Below are positions 8,163-18,308 of a stretch of 64,000 nt of DNA, in pieces; position 1 is the stretch's first letter; the number at the start of each line of letters is the position of its first letter. The stretch is from positions 62,001 to 126,000 of the forward strand of contig NZ_CP137003.1 of NCBI RefSeq assembly GCF_033110965.1, given 5' to 3'. Origin of the DNA: Raineyella sp. LH-20. GTDB lineage: Bacteria > Actinomycetota > Actinomycetes > Propionibacteriales > Propionibacteriaceae. Position numbers and translations under genes: made by a program. A model generated the notes under the pieces. It was not told the origin of the DNA and did no database searches. It saw only the letters and a list, made by a program, of their open reading frames with translations.

Positions 8163-10754
8163 GTGGACGACAACGTACCCGAGGTGCCTCGGCCCCGTCG
8201 TGCGGCACCGCCGCCCGGGGACGGCCCGGAACCCCAGGGGACGCCGGGCGACGACCGTCCCCGCGCCCGCCGCGCGCTCGGCCCACTCCCGGGGAACGAT
8301 CGCCCCGCCGGGGCGTCGAGCCCGTCCCGCCCGACGAGCCCCTACCCGGCACCCAGCGCCCGCCCGGCACCGACCCCGTATCCGGCGCCGACCGCCCGCC
8401 CGTCCGCGAGTCCGTATCGCCCGGTCGGCCCCGCCCGTCCGGTGAGCCCGACCAGTCCCACCGGCCCGGCCCGCCATGCCGGGCCCGAGACGCCGCCGCC
8501 CCGCCCGCAGCCCCCGCACAGTGCCTCTCCGGGGTGGTCCGATGCCGCCGCCACCGGACGATCGGCCCCACGGAGCGGGTCGGTCTCCCCCGGACTCCCG
8601 TCCAGCCCCACCAGTCCGGCCGGCCCGACCCGGCCGTCCCCATGGCTGTCGTCGGGACCTGCGTCGCGCGACCCGGCGACCACCGGCCCGCTGCCCCGGG
8701 TGACGCCCGACCCGACGACCAACGGCTCGATACCGCGAGTCACTCCCCATCCCGCCGTCACCGGCCCGATTCCGCGAGTCGCCCCCCATCCCGCCGTCAC
8801 CGGCCCGTTGCCCCCGGTGACGTCTCCCACCTCCGCACCGCCAGGCGCCCCTGCGACGCCTGCGACCGGTGCCGCGGCCCCTTCCGGGTCCGGGACGCCG
8901 TCCAGTCCGCGTACGCCCACCTACCCGGCGGATCCGTCGGGCCCCGCCACGGGCATCGGCGCCACCATCGCCGCCGCAGCCTCACCCACGCGTCCGGCCC
9001 GTACTCCTTCGTCGCCCTCCCCGGCGCCGGTCACGCCGTCACTCACCGAGACCGGCATCACCGCGGCGATCACCGCGGAACAGCAGCTCTGGTCTCCTCA
9101 TGGCGGTGAGGGCGGTGCCCCCGCGTCCGCCGGCTCCCCGCCCGGCGTCGGTTCACCCACCACCCGGTCGTACGACACCACCGGCCTGACCCCGGTCAGT
9201 CGGACCGACACCACCGGCCTGACCCCGGTCAGTCGGACCGACACCACCGGCCTGACCCCGGTCAGTCGGGCCGACACCACCGGCCTGACTCCGGTCAGCC
9301 CGGCCGCGGCCGCCGACCAGTCCCCCTCATCCCCCAGCACAGCGGGCTTCTCGCCTTCCCGTGCGGCCGAGGGCCCGGCGATCCCACCCGGTGGAGCGGC
9401 CCCTGGTGGAGCCGACAATCCTCCCTCGCCGCCGCGAGGCAAGGGCCCCTCGCGCGCGATGGACGACGGTGGAGGTCGGGGCTGGTCGAGCCCCCGTACG
9501 CTTCTGATCGGCGCAGTCGCCGCCGTCCTGGTCGTCGGTGTCATCGTGACGACCGTGCTCTTCCGTGACCGTACGCACGGCCCGGTCGCCACCGGTACCC
9601 CGACATCGTCGGAGAGTCAGGTGCTGTCGGCCGATGCCCTGCTGACCACCGACGATGCGAAGCGGCTGGATGACAAGGTCGCCTGGACCGAGACGCTGAC
9701 CCAGGGCCGGGTCGACGCCAACACGCCCAAGCCGAACTGTCTGACCACCGACGCCGAGGGCGTACCGCTTCCCGTCGCCACCATGGTGCGCGCCATCCAG
9801 GGCGGGGACGCCAACACGAACCTCCTGAACGAAGCTTTCCAGTTCAACTCGGCGAAGGACGCGACCACCGCGGCCACGATCTGGACCACGCAGCTCGGAG
9901 CCTGCGAACGCCCGGTGAGCTACCTCGAGGGCGGCTGGACGGTGAGCAATGTCGGCGATGCCTCGGTCGGCGTCTCGGCCGTGGTGCAGGACAAGACCTC
10001 CGTCCACCACACCGTGATGCTCAGCCGCAGCGGTTCGGTGATCACCGTGGTCGACGCGAGCCGCCCCGACAACACGCCTGACGGCGCAGTGGTCGCCGGT
10101 CTCCTCGGCACCGCGGTGGGACGCACCTGTCAGGCCGCCGGCGGTGCCTGCACGACGGACGCACAGGCCACCAGCGGCGTGCCGCCGAAGACGGCCACCG
10201 ACCCTCAGTTCCTGGCGAACGCGGACCTGCCGCGGATCACCGCCGGAACCGGACGCTGGGGCGGGACCGACGTCGCGACCAGCTTCGACTTCTTCGGCAG
10301 CCAGTGCGAGGGCAAGGATCTCGCCACCGTGGGCGGACCGACGGACCGCAAGCACCGCGCCTACCTGCTGCAGGAGGATGCGTCCGCGCCGCAGACCTTC
10401 GGCGTGGACGAGTACATCCTCACCTTCCCCGATCGAGCGAGCGCCGACAGCCTGGTCAAGGACGTCAGCGGCTCGATCGACGGCTGTGACAAGGCCATGC
10501 TGACCGCCAAGATCGAGAAGACCGACGACCTGTCGGCCAAGGGGGCCGCGGACAAGGCCATCACCGGTCGGACCTGGGTGGTCACCCAGCAGGTCAATCA
10601 GACCACGAAGCAGAAGTACCGTCTCGCCCTGGCCCAGGTCGACAACTCGGTGATCTACCTGATGGTGCCGACCGGCGATACGTTCGACTTCAACAACGCC
10701 CAGTGGAAGGCCATCGGCGAACGGGCCGGCTCCCGACTGAGCAGCACGCTCTGA
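8163..10754 (+). CDS. Proline-rich membrane-anchored protein with extracytoplasmic sensor-like domain
   Basis: The protein has 863 residues. Residues 1 to about 440 are disordered and rich in Pro, Ser, Thr and Gly, and hold two repeat arrays: 12-13-residue units of the type PRVTPHPAVTGP (about 175-225) and four 11-residue DTTGLTPVS units (337-380). One transmembrane segment follows (about 447-468, TLLIGAVAAVLVVGVIVTTV). The exported C-terminal part of about 390 residues has spaced cysteines and resembles the PknH-type extracellular sensor fold, possibly two copies; that is inference. No kinase domain is present. The GTG start has GGAAGG upstream. It interrupts the usual sucD-DUF6350 neighbourhood and faces away from DUF6350. 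Confidence 0.75.
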   Translation: MDDNVPEVPRPRRAAPPPGDGPEPQGTPGDDRPRARRALGPLPGNDRPAGASSPSRPTSPYPAPSARPAPTPYPAPTARPSASPYRPVGPARPVSPTSPTGPARHAGPETPPPRPQPPHSASPGWSDAAATGRSAPRSGSVSPGLPSSPTSPAGPTRPSPWLSSGPASRDPATTGPLPRVTPDPTTNGSIPRVTPHPAVTGPIPRVAPHPAVTGPLPPVTSPTSAPPGAPATPATGAAAPSGSGTPSSPRTPTYPADPSGPATGIGATIAAAASPTRPARTPSSPSPAPVTPSLTETGITAAITAEQQLWSPHGGEGGAPASAGSPPGVGSPTTRSYDTTGLTPVSRTDTTGLTPVSRTDTTGLTPVSRADTTGLTPVSPAAAADQSPSSPSTAGFSPSRAAEGPAIPPGGAAPGGADNPPSPPRGKGPSRAMDDGGGRGWSSPRTLLIGAVAAVLVVGVIVTTVLFRDRTHGPVATGTPTSSESQVLSADALLTTDDAKRLDDKVAWTETLTQGRVDANTPKPNCLTTDAEGVPLPVATMVRAIQGGDANTNLLNEAFQFNSAKDATTAATIWTTQLGACERPVSYLEGGWTVSNVGDASVGVSAVVQDKTSVHHTVMLSRSGSVITVVDASRPDNTPDGAVVAGLLGTAVGRTCQAAGGACTTDAQATSGVPPKTATDPQFLANADLPRITAGTGRWGGTDVATSFDFFGSQCEGKDLATVGGPTDRKHRAYLLQEDASAPQTFGVDEYILTFPDRASADSLVKDVSGSIDGCDKAMLTAKIEKTDDLSAKGAADKAITGRTWVVTQQVNQTTKQKYRLALAQVDNSVIYLMVPTGDTFDFNNAQWKAIGERAGSRLSSTL
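9171..9302 (+). repeat. Four 33-bp in-frame tandem repeats
   Basis: Four nearly identical 33-base units start at 9171, 9204, 9237 and 9270, each encoding an 11-residue unit of the type DTTGLTPVSRT. The DNA identity between copies is almost complete, including silent positions, so the array is recent and probably length-variable. Confidence 0.9.
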
Positions 10755-10894
10755 CGCCCCACCGAGCGGACCCGGCGGCCCGACGAGCCGACCGGCGTCG
10801 CGGCCGGTCCGGTACGACCTGACCGGCCGAGGAACGACCCTCCCGACCACCGGCCTGCCCACGCCGGTACGCGACGGACCACAGCTGTACACAC

Positions 10895-10934
10895 GGAGGA
10901 GGGGCTCCCGAGTCATCCCGGGAGCCCCTCCTCC
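10895..10934. terminator. Bidirectional terminator between the sensor-like gene and sucD
   Basis: A perfect 16-bp stem, GGAGGAGGGGCTCCCG with its complement, encloses an eight-base loop. It sits between convergent genes, 140 bases after one stop and 36 bases before the other. Confidence 0.85.
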
Positions 10935-10969
10935 GTCGCCGCCTGGGCGTCAGCCGGTCGGTCAGGACC

Positions 10970-11872
10970 TCACAGGCCCAGCTCGGCGATCAGCTGCTTG
11001 GCCAGCCCGGCGGTCTCCGACGGCGTGTGGCCCACCTTGACGCCGACGGCCTCGAGGGCCTCCTTCTTGGCCTGCGCGGTGCCTGCGGAGCCCGACACGA
11101 TCGCGCCGGCATGCCCCATCGTCTTGCCCTTCGGGGCGGTGAAGCCGGCGACGTACGCCACGACCGGCTTCGTCACGTGCTCCTGGATGTAGCGCGCGGC
11201 ACGCTCCTCGGCGTCGCCACCGATCTCGCCGATCATCACGATGACCTTGGTGTCGGGATCGGCCTCGAACGCCTCCAGAGCCTCCACATGGGTGGTGCCG
11301 ATGATCGGGTCGCCGCCGATGCCGACGGCGGTGGAGATGCCGATCTCGCGCAGCTCGTACATCATCTGGTAGGTCAGGGTGCCCGACTTCGACACCAGAC
11401 CGATCGGGCCGGGGCCGGTGATGCCGGACGGGATGATCCCCGCGTTCGACTCGCCGGGCGACTGGATGCCCGGGCAGTTCGGGCCGAGGATGCGGCTGGT
11501 GCCCTTCTCCTTGGCGTACGAGTAGAACTCGGCGGTGTCGTGCACCGGGACACCCTCGGTGATCACGACGATCAGCGGGATGCCTGCGTCGATGGCCTCG
11601 ATGACCGCACCCTTGGTGAACTTCGCCGGGACGAAGATGACCGAGACGTTCGCCCCGTCCTTCTCCATTGCCTCGGCCACGGTGGCCCGGATCGGGACGG
11701 ACGCCAGGCCGCCGGCCCAGGAGAAGTCCAGCGACTGGCCGGCCTTCTTCGGGTTGGTGCCCGCGACGACCTTCGCGCCGGAGGCCAGCATCAGCTGGCC
11801 GTGCTTGCGACCCTCGGAGCCGGTGAGGCCCTGGACGACGATCTTGCTGTTCGAGTCGATAAGGATGGTCAT
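10970..11872 (-). CDS. sucD: Succinyl-CoA synthetase, alpha subunit
   Basis: It forms succinyl-CoA synthetase with SucC and interconverts succinyl-CoA and succinate with nucleotide synthesis. The 300-residue protein has the N-terminal CoA-binding Rossmann domain ([10 protein letters not shown]) and the conserved ILGPNCPG segment. The phosphohistidine signature GHAGAIVSG places the phosphorylated residue at His254. Its ATG overlaps the sucC stop in an ATGA junction, so the two subunits are translationally coupled. In a propionate-forming organism the enzyme would also connect to the methylmalonyl-CoA route; that link is inference. Confidence 0.96.
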   Translation of the reverse strand: MTILIDSNSKIVVQGLTGSEGRKHGQLMLASGAKVVAGTNPKKAGQSLDFSWAGGLASVPIRATVAEAMEKDGANVSVIFVPAKFTKGAVIEAIDAGIPLIVVITEGVPVHDTAEFYSYAKEKGTSRILGPNCPGIQSPGESNAGIIPSGITGPGPIGLVSKSGTLTYQMMYELREIGISTAVGIGGDPIIGTTHVEALEAFEADPDTKVIVMIGEIGGDAEERAARYIQEHVTKPVVAYVAGFTAPKGKTMGHAGAIVSGSAGTAQAKKEALEAVGVKVGHTPSETAGLAKQLIAELGL

Positions 11873-13092
11873 CAGTTCTCGCCTTCCGGGGCATCGCGGA
11901 GCTCGTCGACAGTGGCGACACCGGCCGCCAGCTTGGCGGCCTTGAGGGCGCCGCCGTCCATGGTGGTGGCGATCACGACCACGCCGGCCAGGCGCTCGCG
12001 TGCCTTGCGGAGCACCTGCCGACCACCGGCCGCGTTGTTGCCGTCGAGACGCAGCACCAGCGGCTTGTTCGCACGCTCACCGAGCAGCTCGAGGGCCTGC
12101 ACGATGCCCTGGGCCACCTGCTCGCAGGAGGTGATGCCGCCATAGACGTTGACGAAGACGCTCTTGACGTCAGGGTCGGACAGGATCAGCGACAGGCCGT
12201 CAGCCATCACCTCGGCCGAGGCGCCGCCACCGATGTCGAGGAAGTTGGCGGGGCTCGGCTTGCCCGGCAGGTCCTCGCCGGCGTACGCCACGACGTCCAG
12301 GGTGCTCATCATCAGACCGGCACCGTTGCCGATGACGCCGACGTTGCCGTCCAGCTTCACGTAGTTCAGGCCCTTCTCGCGGGCCTGCTGCTCCAGCGGG
12401 TCCACCGCCGACGTGTCAGCCAGAGCCTCGTGGCCCGGGTGGCGGAAGGCGGCGTTGTCGTCGAGGGTGATCTTGCCGTCGATGGCGATCATCGAGCCGT
12501 CGCCGGCCTTGATCAGCGGGTTGACCTCGACCAGCGTGGCGTCCTCGTCGCGGAACACCTCCCACAGCTTCGTGAAGATCGCCTCCAGAGCGGGGCGATC
12601 GGCCTCCTCGAAGCAGGCCGCGGCGGTGATCTCGGCCGCCTTGGCCGCATCGATGCCGACCAGCGGGTCGATCCCGACCCGGGCCAACTGATCGGGGTGC
12701 TCGACCGCGAGGGTCTCGATGTCCATGCCGCCGCTGCGGGAGCACATCGCCAGGTAGCGGCGCTCCGAACGGTCGACCAGGATCGAGAAGTAGTACTCCT
12801 CGGCGATGTCGGCGCCCTCGGTCACCATCACCCGATGGACGGTATGGCCCTTGATGTCCATGCCGAGGATCTGTCCGGCCAGTTCCTCGGCCTCGTCTGC
12901 GGTCTTGGCCAGCTTCACGCCACCGGCCTTGCCGCGCCCGCCGGTCTTCACCTGGGCCTTGATGACAGCCGGCCAGCCGAGCTCTTCGGCGACCTGTCGT
13001 GCCTCGGCCGGAGTGGTTGCGGTCTGAGCCCGCATCACCGAAACGCCGTAGGACTCGAACAGGTCGCGGGCCTGATACTCGTACAGATCCAT
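11872..13092 (-). CDS. sucC: Succinyl-CoA synthetase, beta subunit
   Basis: This 406-residue ATP-grasp protein provides the nucleotide-binding half of succinyl-CoA synthetase. It begins [17 protein letters not shown], the typical start, and shows [18 protein letters not shown] for nucleotide binding, EVNPLI for metal binding, and [12 protein letters not shown] plus [13 protein letters not shown] in the ligase domain. The start is confirmed by AAGGA upstream. It is slightly longer than the roughly 390-residue norm because of a short C-terminal extension. Gene order sucC-sucD with a four-base overlap is standard. Confidence 0.96.
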   Translation of the reverse strand: MDLYEYQARDLFESYGVSVMRAQTATTPAEARQVAEELGWPAVIKAQVKTGGRGKAGGVKLAKTADEAEELAGQILGMDIKGHTVHRVMVTEGADIAEEYYFSILVDRSERRYLAMCSRSGGMDIETLAVEHPDQLARVGIDPLVGIDAAKAAEITAAACFEEADRPALEAIFTKLWEVFRDEDATLVEVNPLIKAGDGSMIAIDGKITLDDNAAFRHPGHEALADTSAVDPLEQQAREKGLNYVKLDGNVGVIGNGAGLMMSTLDVVAYAGEDLPGKPSPANFLDIGGGASAEVMADGLSLILSDPDVKSVFVNVYGGITSCEQVAQGIVQALELLGERANKPLVLRLDGNNAAGGRQVLRKARERLAGVVVIATTMDGGALKAAKLAAGVATVDELRDAPEGEN

Positions 13093-13316
13093 CGCGATCC
13101 TTTCGCCTTGACAGGCGGCACACAGGCGCCGCCCTCGCCCCGGCATCGGTGCTCGGGGCATGCAACGGCGCCGAGTCTAAACGAGACCGGGTCCGTGACG
13201 GAGACCACCCCTCCCTACACATCCGACAACCACCCGACGGCCCGTCGTTCGGGGGATCGAACGCGAGACGAGGGTGCCCGCCGGCCGAGCCACCCAGGCA
13301 CATAAGCGACACGGCA

Positions 13317-13377
13317 CAATAAAAACGACACGGCCGGCAGGAGCCCCCGAGGGGCCGACCTGCCGGCCGAGGTGTCG
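13317..13377 (-). terminator. Intrinsic terminator of the B12-binding protein gene
   Basis: On the minus strand an 11-bp stem (CGGCCGGCAGG type) with an outer short stem is followed by a T-rich run (GTTTTTATTG). It lies about 55 bases after the stop of the leftward B12-binding gene. Confidence 0.75.
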
Positions 13378-13430
13378 TCGGAGCCGGGCCACTCCCCCGA
13401 GCCCCGCGAGCCTGTGTATCGCGCGATCTG

Positions 13431-13841
13431 TCAGGCGGCGTGGGTATGCACGTTGCCCCGGACCCACTCCACGATGCTCTCCATCGTGGTCCCGGGGGTG
13501 AAGATCTGCGCCGCGCCCATGTCGCGGAGCGGCTGGATGTCCTCCTCCGGGATGATCCCACCGCCGAAGACGACGATGTCGGCGGCGTCCTGGGCCTTGA
13601 GCTGCTCGAGGACATCCTGGAAAAGGGTCAGGTGGGCGCCGGAGAGCACCGACAGGCCGATGCCGTCAGCGTCCTCGGCGATCGCGGTCTGCACGATCTG
13701 CTCAGGGGTCTGATGCAGACCGGTGTAGATGACCTCCATGCCGGCGTCGCGAAGGGCGCGGGCCACCACCTTGGCCCCGCGGTCGTGGCCATCAAGGCCG
13801 GGCTTGGCGACTACCACTCGAATCCGTGCGTTCGTATCCAC
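13431..13841 (-). CDS. Stand-alone cobalamin-binding subunit of an acyl-CoA mutase
   Basis: The protein has 136 residues and consists only of the B12-binding flavodoxin-like domain. It contains [18 protein letters not shown] with the D-x-H-x-x-G cobalamin-ligand motif, the SVLSGAH segment and a [10 protein letters not shown] segment near the end, as in methylmalonyl-CoA mutase C-termini. Length and domain content match small subunits such as isobutyryl-CoA mutase IcmB, so a catalytic partner must be encoded elsewhere. The GTG start is chosen because the conserved domain begins a few residues later. It ends at a strong T-run terminator. Whether the partner acts on methylmalonyl-CoA or isobutyryl-CoA cannot be decided here. 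Confidence 0.85.
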   Translation of the reverse strand: MDTNARIRVVVAKPGLDGHDRGAKVVARALRDAGMEVIYTGLHQTPEQIVQTAIAEDADGIGLSVLSGAHLTLFQDVLEQLKAQDAADIVVFGGGIIPEEDIQPLRDMGAAQIFTPGTTMESIVEWVRGNVHTHAA

Positions 13842-14100
13842 GAGCCATAGCCTAGCCGTGCGCCTTCTGCCGCGAGGGGCGGCCCCGTCAACTCCCCGTG
13901 CCGGTTCCACCACGTTCTCCCGGCGGGCCGTCGACCGGCCCCGACGGCCGCTGCGGCAGAGGACACGTCCCTCAGAACGGCACATCAACCTGCTCCGGAC
14001 ACCGTCCGGGACCTGTGATCTTGTACACGTCCCGCCCCCGGTTTCCGCGGCGATCCCGCGACTTTCGGCTACTAGGGGGCTCGACCCGCAGTCCCGCGAT

Positions 14101-14130
14101 TTGGCTCTCGGTTTACCAATCCGTTATGTT
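14101..14130 (+). promoter_or_regulatory. Candidate promoter for the M23 peptidase gene
   Basis: TTGGCT and TATGTT are separated by 18 bases and lie about 70 bases before the GTG start. The rest of the 356-base gap between the B12-binding gene and this gene holds nothing else I recognise. Confidence 0.4.
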
Positions 14131-14197
14131 CGCCAAGGCGTTTGTTTCCACCCGTGAGAAACGTACGTCGTTTGGTCAGCCGAACCGAGGAGAGCCC

Positions 14198-15331
14198 GTG
14201 TCACGGATCCCGACACCCTCGTCGCATCCCCGACGCGCCGTCGCCGCCGACGACTCATCGGAATCGACCCTCGGATCCCCCCGGGCCCCCATCACCACTC
14301 TCCGCGACCGGTTCCAGCAGCCGGCTGCTGACGGCACGCCGGGGCGCTATGCCCAGATCGACGGCGGCGACGAGACCGACGACAACCGCCACACCCTGAA
14401 CACCAGCCTGGCCGCCCTGACCGTCTCGGCTCTCGGTCTGGCCGTGGCCGGCGCGGTCACCCTGACCTCCAACGCTCAGGCGGCCAACCCTGAGGCCGTT
14501 CTCGCGGCGCAGCAGCGCAACGGCGGCTCGCCGACCGTGGCGCAGCCCGCGCCCGCCTCCGCCGCCGACACATCCAACGGGGGCGGTGCGGCCAACACGT
14601 CGGACGGCCAGTCCCCGGCGGGCGGCGCCCTGGACGGCAGGTCCACCGACGGCACCTCCCGGACGGCGGCCCGTACGGAGCTCGACGCGGCGATGAGCGC
14701 CCAGCTGGCGACCGAACGGTCCAAGCAGCTGTCCGCCGCCAACAACTCCGCCACCGAGGCGTCCATCTCGAAGGCCTCGGCCTCCCGCTCTGCGCTGCTG
14801 AACGACGCGAAGAAGGCCACGTCGAGCCAGAACGAGCAGCTGAAGACCCCGACCGGCACCCTCAGCGGTGCAGCCGCCCGCTCCGCCACGATGTCCGTCG
14901 CGGCCTCCGGTGGCGGCGGTGCGACGCCGCTGAAGCCGGGCACCTACACCCTCGGCGCACGGTTCGGCGCCGTCGGCTCGTGGTCCCGCTACCACACCGG
15001 CCAGGACTTCCCCGCCCCGATCGGCACCCCGATCTACGCCGCGGCCGCCGGCGTGATCGCCCCGGCCAACGGCGGGTCCTGGGCCGGCAACCATGTGGTC
15101 ATCGACCACCCCGGTGGTGGCGCCACCCTGTACGCCCACATGTCCTCCACCGCGGTACGCGTGGGCCAGCAGGTGCAGGCCGGCCAGCTGATCGGCTACG
15201 TCGGGGTGACCGGCCGCTCCTTCGGACCGCATCTGCACTGGGAGTACTACCCGAACGCCAAGACGGTCGGCGACCCGTACACCGCGGCGAACCCGGTGCC
15301 GTGGCTCGCGGCCCGCGGCGTCGCTCTCTGA
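14198..15331 (+). CDS. M23 family peptidoglycan metallopeptidase
   Basis: This is a 377-residue exported or membrane-anchored peptidase predicted to cut peptidoglycan cross-bridges. After a polar cytosolic N-terminus of about 65 residues comes one hydrophobic segment (about 69-95) ending NAQA. An alanine/serine/glutamine-rich helical linker follows, and then the C-terminal LytM/M23 domain. Its metal ligands are visible as HTGQD, YAHM and HLHWEYY. The GTG start has GAGGAG five to six bases upstream; earlier in-frame starts lack this. It is transcribed alone, away from the B12-binding gene. Confidence 0.88.
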   Translation: MSRIPTPSSHPRRAVAADDSSESTLGSPRAPITTLRDRFQQPAADGTPGRYAQIDGGDETDDNRHTLNTSLAALTVSALGLAVAGAVTLTSNAQAANPEAVLAAQQRNGGSPTVAQPAPASAADTSNGGGAANTSDGQSPAGGALDGRSTDGTSRTAARTELDAAMSAQLATERSKQLSAANNSATEASISKASASRSALLNDAKKATSSQNEQLKTPTGTLSGAAARSATMSVAASGGGGATPLKPGTYTLGARFGAVGSWSRYHTGQDFPAPIGTPIYAAAAGVIAPANGGSWAGNHVVIDHPGGGATLYAHMSSTAVRVGQQVQAGQLIGYVGVTGRSFGPHLHWEYYPNAKTVGDPYTAANPVPWLAARGVAL

Positions 15332-15520
15332 TCCTCCGCTGACCCTGCCAGCGGGCGTACGTCGCTCGTCAGGGCACTGACCTCCCAGGGGCCCGCACCT
15401 CGTCGTGGTGCCCCCGGAGCCCGGCTCGGCCGCCCGTTTCTCAGGCTCTGCCCGGCCAGATTCCCAGCCTCAGCCCGGTAAGGTCCTCAGCCTCCGCCGC
15501 GAGGTCCTCAGGCTGTTCGG

Positions 15521-18265
15521 CTAGAGCTTCTCCATCGGCGCGTGCCGCAGCGACAGCCGCTTCACCCCGAGGGACCCGAAGTCGACATCGGCCTTCGCAT
15601 TCTGTCCCACCCCCACTGTGCCGACCACGGTGCCCAGTCCGAACGACGTGTGCAGCACCCGGTCCCCGACCGCCACGGCATCCACGTGCGGTCCCCGCGG
15701 CGGCTGACCGGACCCGAAGATCCGGCCCCCCTCGGTACGGTCCTTGGCCGAGGACGTCCGGGCCGCGGCGCGGATCTCCCAGGTCGACCCCGGCTCGACA
15801 AGACGGCGCCAGTCCAGCAGATCCGTCGGCATGTCCGCGATGAACCTGCTCGGCGGGTTGTACGAGGGCTGCCCCCACTGCGTCCGCACCACCGCGCGGG
15901 TGAGGAAGAGCCGCTTGCGGGCCCGGGTGATCCCGACGTACGCGAGGCGGCGTTCCTCCTCCAGCTCGTCGGGATCGTCGAGGGCACGCATGTGCGGGAA
16001 CACCCCGTCCTCGAAGCCGGTGAGGAACACCGTGTCGAACTCCAGGCCCTTCGCGGTGTGCAGCGTCATCAGGGTGACCACGCCCTCCTCGTCGCCCTCG
16101 GGCACGGAGTCGGCGTCGGCGACCAGGGCGATCCGCTCCAGGAACGCCGGCAGTGAGTCGTCCGGTTCCGGGGCTCCACCGCCCAGACCGCCGAGCTCTG
16201 CAGACACCGCCGGCCGCTCGGCGTCGGACTCGGACTGCTGGCGCTCCGCATCCTCGACGTCGGGGTCGGTGGCGAGCGGGGTGCCGGTCTCCGGGTCGAT
16301 CGGCCGTCCGGTCTCGTCGTCGATGTCGACCACGTGGGCCTGGGCGACGAACTCCTCGGCCACCGCCACGAACTCGGTGAGGTTCTCCAACCGGCTCTCG
16401 TCCTGCAGGTCGGTGCTCTTGCGCAGCGTGTCGACGTAGCCGGAGGCCTGCAGGATCGACGCGAGGATCTCGTCGGCCGGGCTCCCGGCCGCCATCAGGG
16501 CGCGGTGGTCGGCCATCATCGTGGCGAAGCCCCGCAGCTGCGTGGTCGAGCGGGTGGCCAGACCCTCGATCTCGTCCAGGCGGTCCAGCGCGCTGCCGAA
16601 GCTGATCCGCTCCCGGTCGGCGAAGTGCTGGACCTGCTCCTGGGCCCGGTCGCCGATGCCGCGCTTGGGCTCGTTGACGATGCGGCGTACGGAGACGTCG
16701 TCGTGCGGGTTCGCGATGGCCTTCAGGTAGGCGATCGCGTCGCGCACCTCCTTGCGCTCGTAGAAGCGCACCCCGCCGACCACACGGTAGGGCAGCCCGA
16801 CACGGATGAAGACGTCCTCGAACGCCCGCGACTGCGCGTTGGTCCGGTAGAACACCGCTGTCTGGCCGTACGTGGTGGTGCCCGCATCGACCAGCCGATC
16901 GACCTCGTCGGCGACGAACTGTGCCTCGCCGTGTTCGGTGTCGGCCACGTAGCCGACGATCTTGTCCCCTTGCCCGGCGTCGGACCACAGCCGCTTCTTC
17001 GGTCGGTCGGGGTTCTTGGCGATCACCGCGTTGGCCGCGGAGAGGACGGTCTGGGTGGAGCGGTAGTTCTGCTCGAGCAGGATCGTCCGGGCGCCCGGGA
17101 AGTCCTTCTCGAAGTCGAGGATGTTGCGGATCGTCGCACCCCGGAAGGCGTAGATCGACTGGTCCGAGTCGCCGACGACCATCAGCTCCGGCGGGTCCAT
17201 CGGGACGATCCCCGCCTCGGCGAGCCCCTGTGCGGTCTCGTCGCGGTGCTCGTCGACACCGCACAGCTCGCGCACCAACGCGTACTGGGAGGGGTTGGTG
17301 TCCTGATACTCGTCGACCAGTACGTGCCGGAAGCGCCGCCGGTACTTCTCCCGGACCTCGGGGAACTCGCGGAGGAGCCGTACGGTCTCCATGATCAGGT
17401 CGTCGAAGTCGTACGCCTCCGCGGCACGCAGCCGCCGCTGGTAGTCGGCGTAGACGCCCGGGTAGACGTCCTCCTGCCCGCGCGGTGCCCGCCCGGCCGA
17501 GCCCTCGGGACGGACCAGCTCGTTCTTGCAGGCCGAGATCCAGTTGAGCAGCTCACGCGGCTGGTAGCGCTTGGGATCCAGGTTGCGGTCCCGGCAGATC
17601 ATCTGCATCAGGCGCTTGGAGTCTGCGGTGTCGTAGATGGAGAAGTTGGCCGAACGGTCGAAGTGGCCGATCTCGGCACGCAGAATGCGGACACAGGCCG
17701 AGTGGAAGGTCGACACCCACATCACCCGGGCCCGCGGGCCGACCAGCTCCACCACCCGGGAGCGCATCTCCGCGGCGGCCTTGTTGGTGAAGGTGATCGC
17801 CAGGATCGATCCAGGATGCACATCACGTACGCCGACGAGGTACGCGATGCGGCGGGTGAGCACCCGGGTCTTGCCCGAACCGGCCCCCGCGACGACCAGC
17901 ACCGGGGCCCCCGCGTGGACGACCGCCTCCCGCTGCGGGTCATTCAGCCCCGCGACCAGTTCCTCCGGGGTGACCTTGTGCCGCCCGCTCCGCGGACGTC
18001 CGCCGGCCGTGGTGCCGGCAGGCCCGGCCTCCCGCAAAGCACCGGCGCCGCCGGGCCCCGAGCCACCCGCACCGCCGGCCATCAGATCGGCGGCCATCGG
18101 ATCGCCAGCCATCGGATCGGCGGCCTCACCGCCCTGACCGGGTCGGCCGGTGTCCGGACGCTCGCCGACACGCCCGCCGCGGCTCGATGCCGAGCGGGGT
18201 CGGGTGGGCGCGCCGAAGGCGGCACCGAAGGCAGGAAAAAGGGTCGGCGAGTCAGCTTCGTTCAT
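15521..18265 (-). CDS. pcrA: ATP-dependent DNA helicase UvrD/PcrA
   Basis: This superfamily 1A 3'-5' helicase acts in nucleotide excision repair and replication-restart. The protein has 914 residues. The first 95 or so are a disordered Gly/Ala/Met-rich extension. The motor core follows: Walker A AGAGSGKTR (about 126-134), ITFTNKAAAEM, DEYQDTNPSQ as motif II, GDSDQSIYAFRGA as motif III, EQNYRST as motif IV, and TLHTAKGLEFD plus GITRARK near the end. An acidic, low-complexity insertion interrupts domain 2B. A small C-terminal domain FGLGTVVG/RLSLRHAPM ends the protein, as in PcrA. The start is the first ATG after the divergent neighbour, 43 bases away. Confidence 0.94.
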   Translation of the reverse strand: MNEADSPTLFPAFGAAFGAPTRPRSASSRGGRVGERPDTGRPGQGGEAADPMAGDPMAADLMAGGAGGSGPGGAGALREAGPAGTTAGGRPRSGRHKVTPEELVAGLNDPQREAVVHAGAPVLVVAGAGSGKTRVLTRRIAYLVGVRDVHPGSILAITFTNKAAAEMRSRVVELVGPRARVMWVSTFHSACVRILRAEIGHFDRSANFSIYDTADSKRLMQMICRDRNLDPKRYQPRELLNWISACKNELVRPEGSAGRAPRGQEDVYPGVYADYQRRLRAAEAYDFDDLIMETVRLLREFPEVREKYRRRFRHVLVDEYQDTNPSQYALVRELCGVDEHRDETAQGLAEAGIVPMDPPELMVVGDSDQSIYAFRGATIRNILDFEKDFPGARTILLEQNYRSTQTVLSAANAVIAKNPDRPKKRLWSDAGQGDKIVGYVADTEHGEAQFVADEVDRLVDAGTTTYGQTAVFYRTNAQSRAFEDVFIRVGLPYRVVGGVRFYERKEVRDAIAYLKAIANPHDDVSVRRIVNEPKRGIGDRAQEQVQHFADRERISFGSALDRLDEIEGLATRSTTQLRGFATMMADHRALMAAGSPADEILASILQASGYVDTLRKSTDLQDESRLENLTEFVAVAEEFVAQAHVVDIDDETGRPIDPETGTPLATDPDVEDAERQQSESDAERPAVSAELGGLGGGAPEPDDSLPAFLERIALVADADSVPEGDEEGVVTLMTLHTAKGLEFDTVFLTGFEDGVFPHMRALDDPDELEEERRLAYVGITRARKRLFLTRAVVRTQWGQPSYNPPSRFIADMPTDLLDWRRLVEPGSTWEIRAAARTSSAKDRTEGGRIFGSGQPPRGPHVDAVAVGDRVLHTSFGLGTVVGTVGVGQNAKADVDFGSLGVKRLSLRHAPMEKL

Positions 18266-18308
18266 GGCATCGTCCAGCCTAGAGGGTGTCTCGGCTATTT
18301 TGGGTGGC

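Noticed and set aside
13842-14197. c-di-AMP (ydaO) riboswitch before the M23 peptidase
   Set aside because: Such riboswitches often precede cell-wall hydrolases in actinobacteria, but I could not find the conserved core here.
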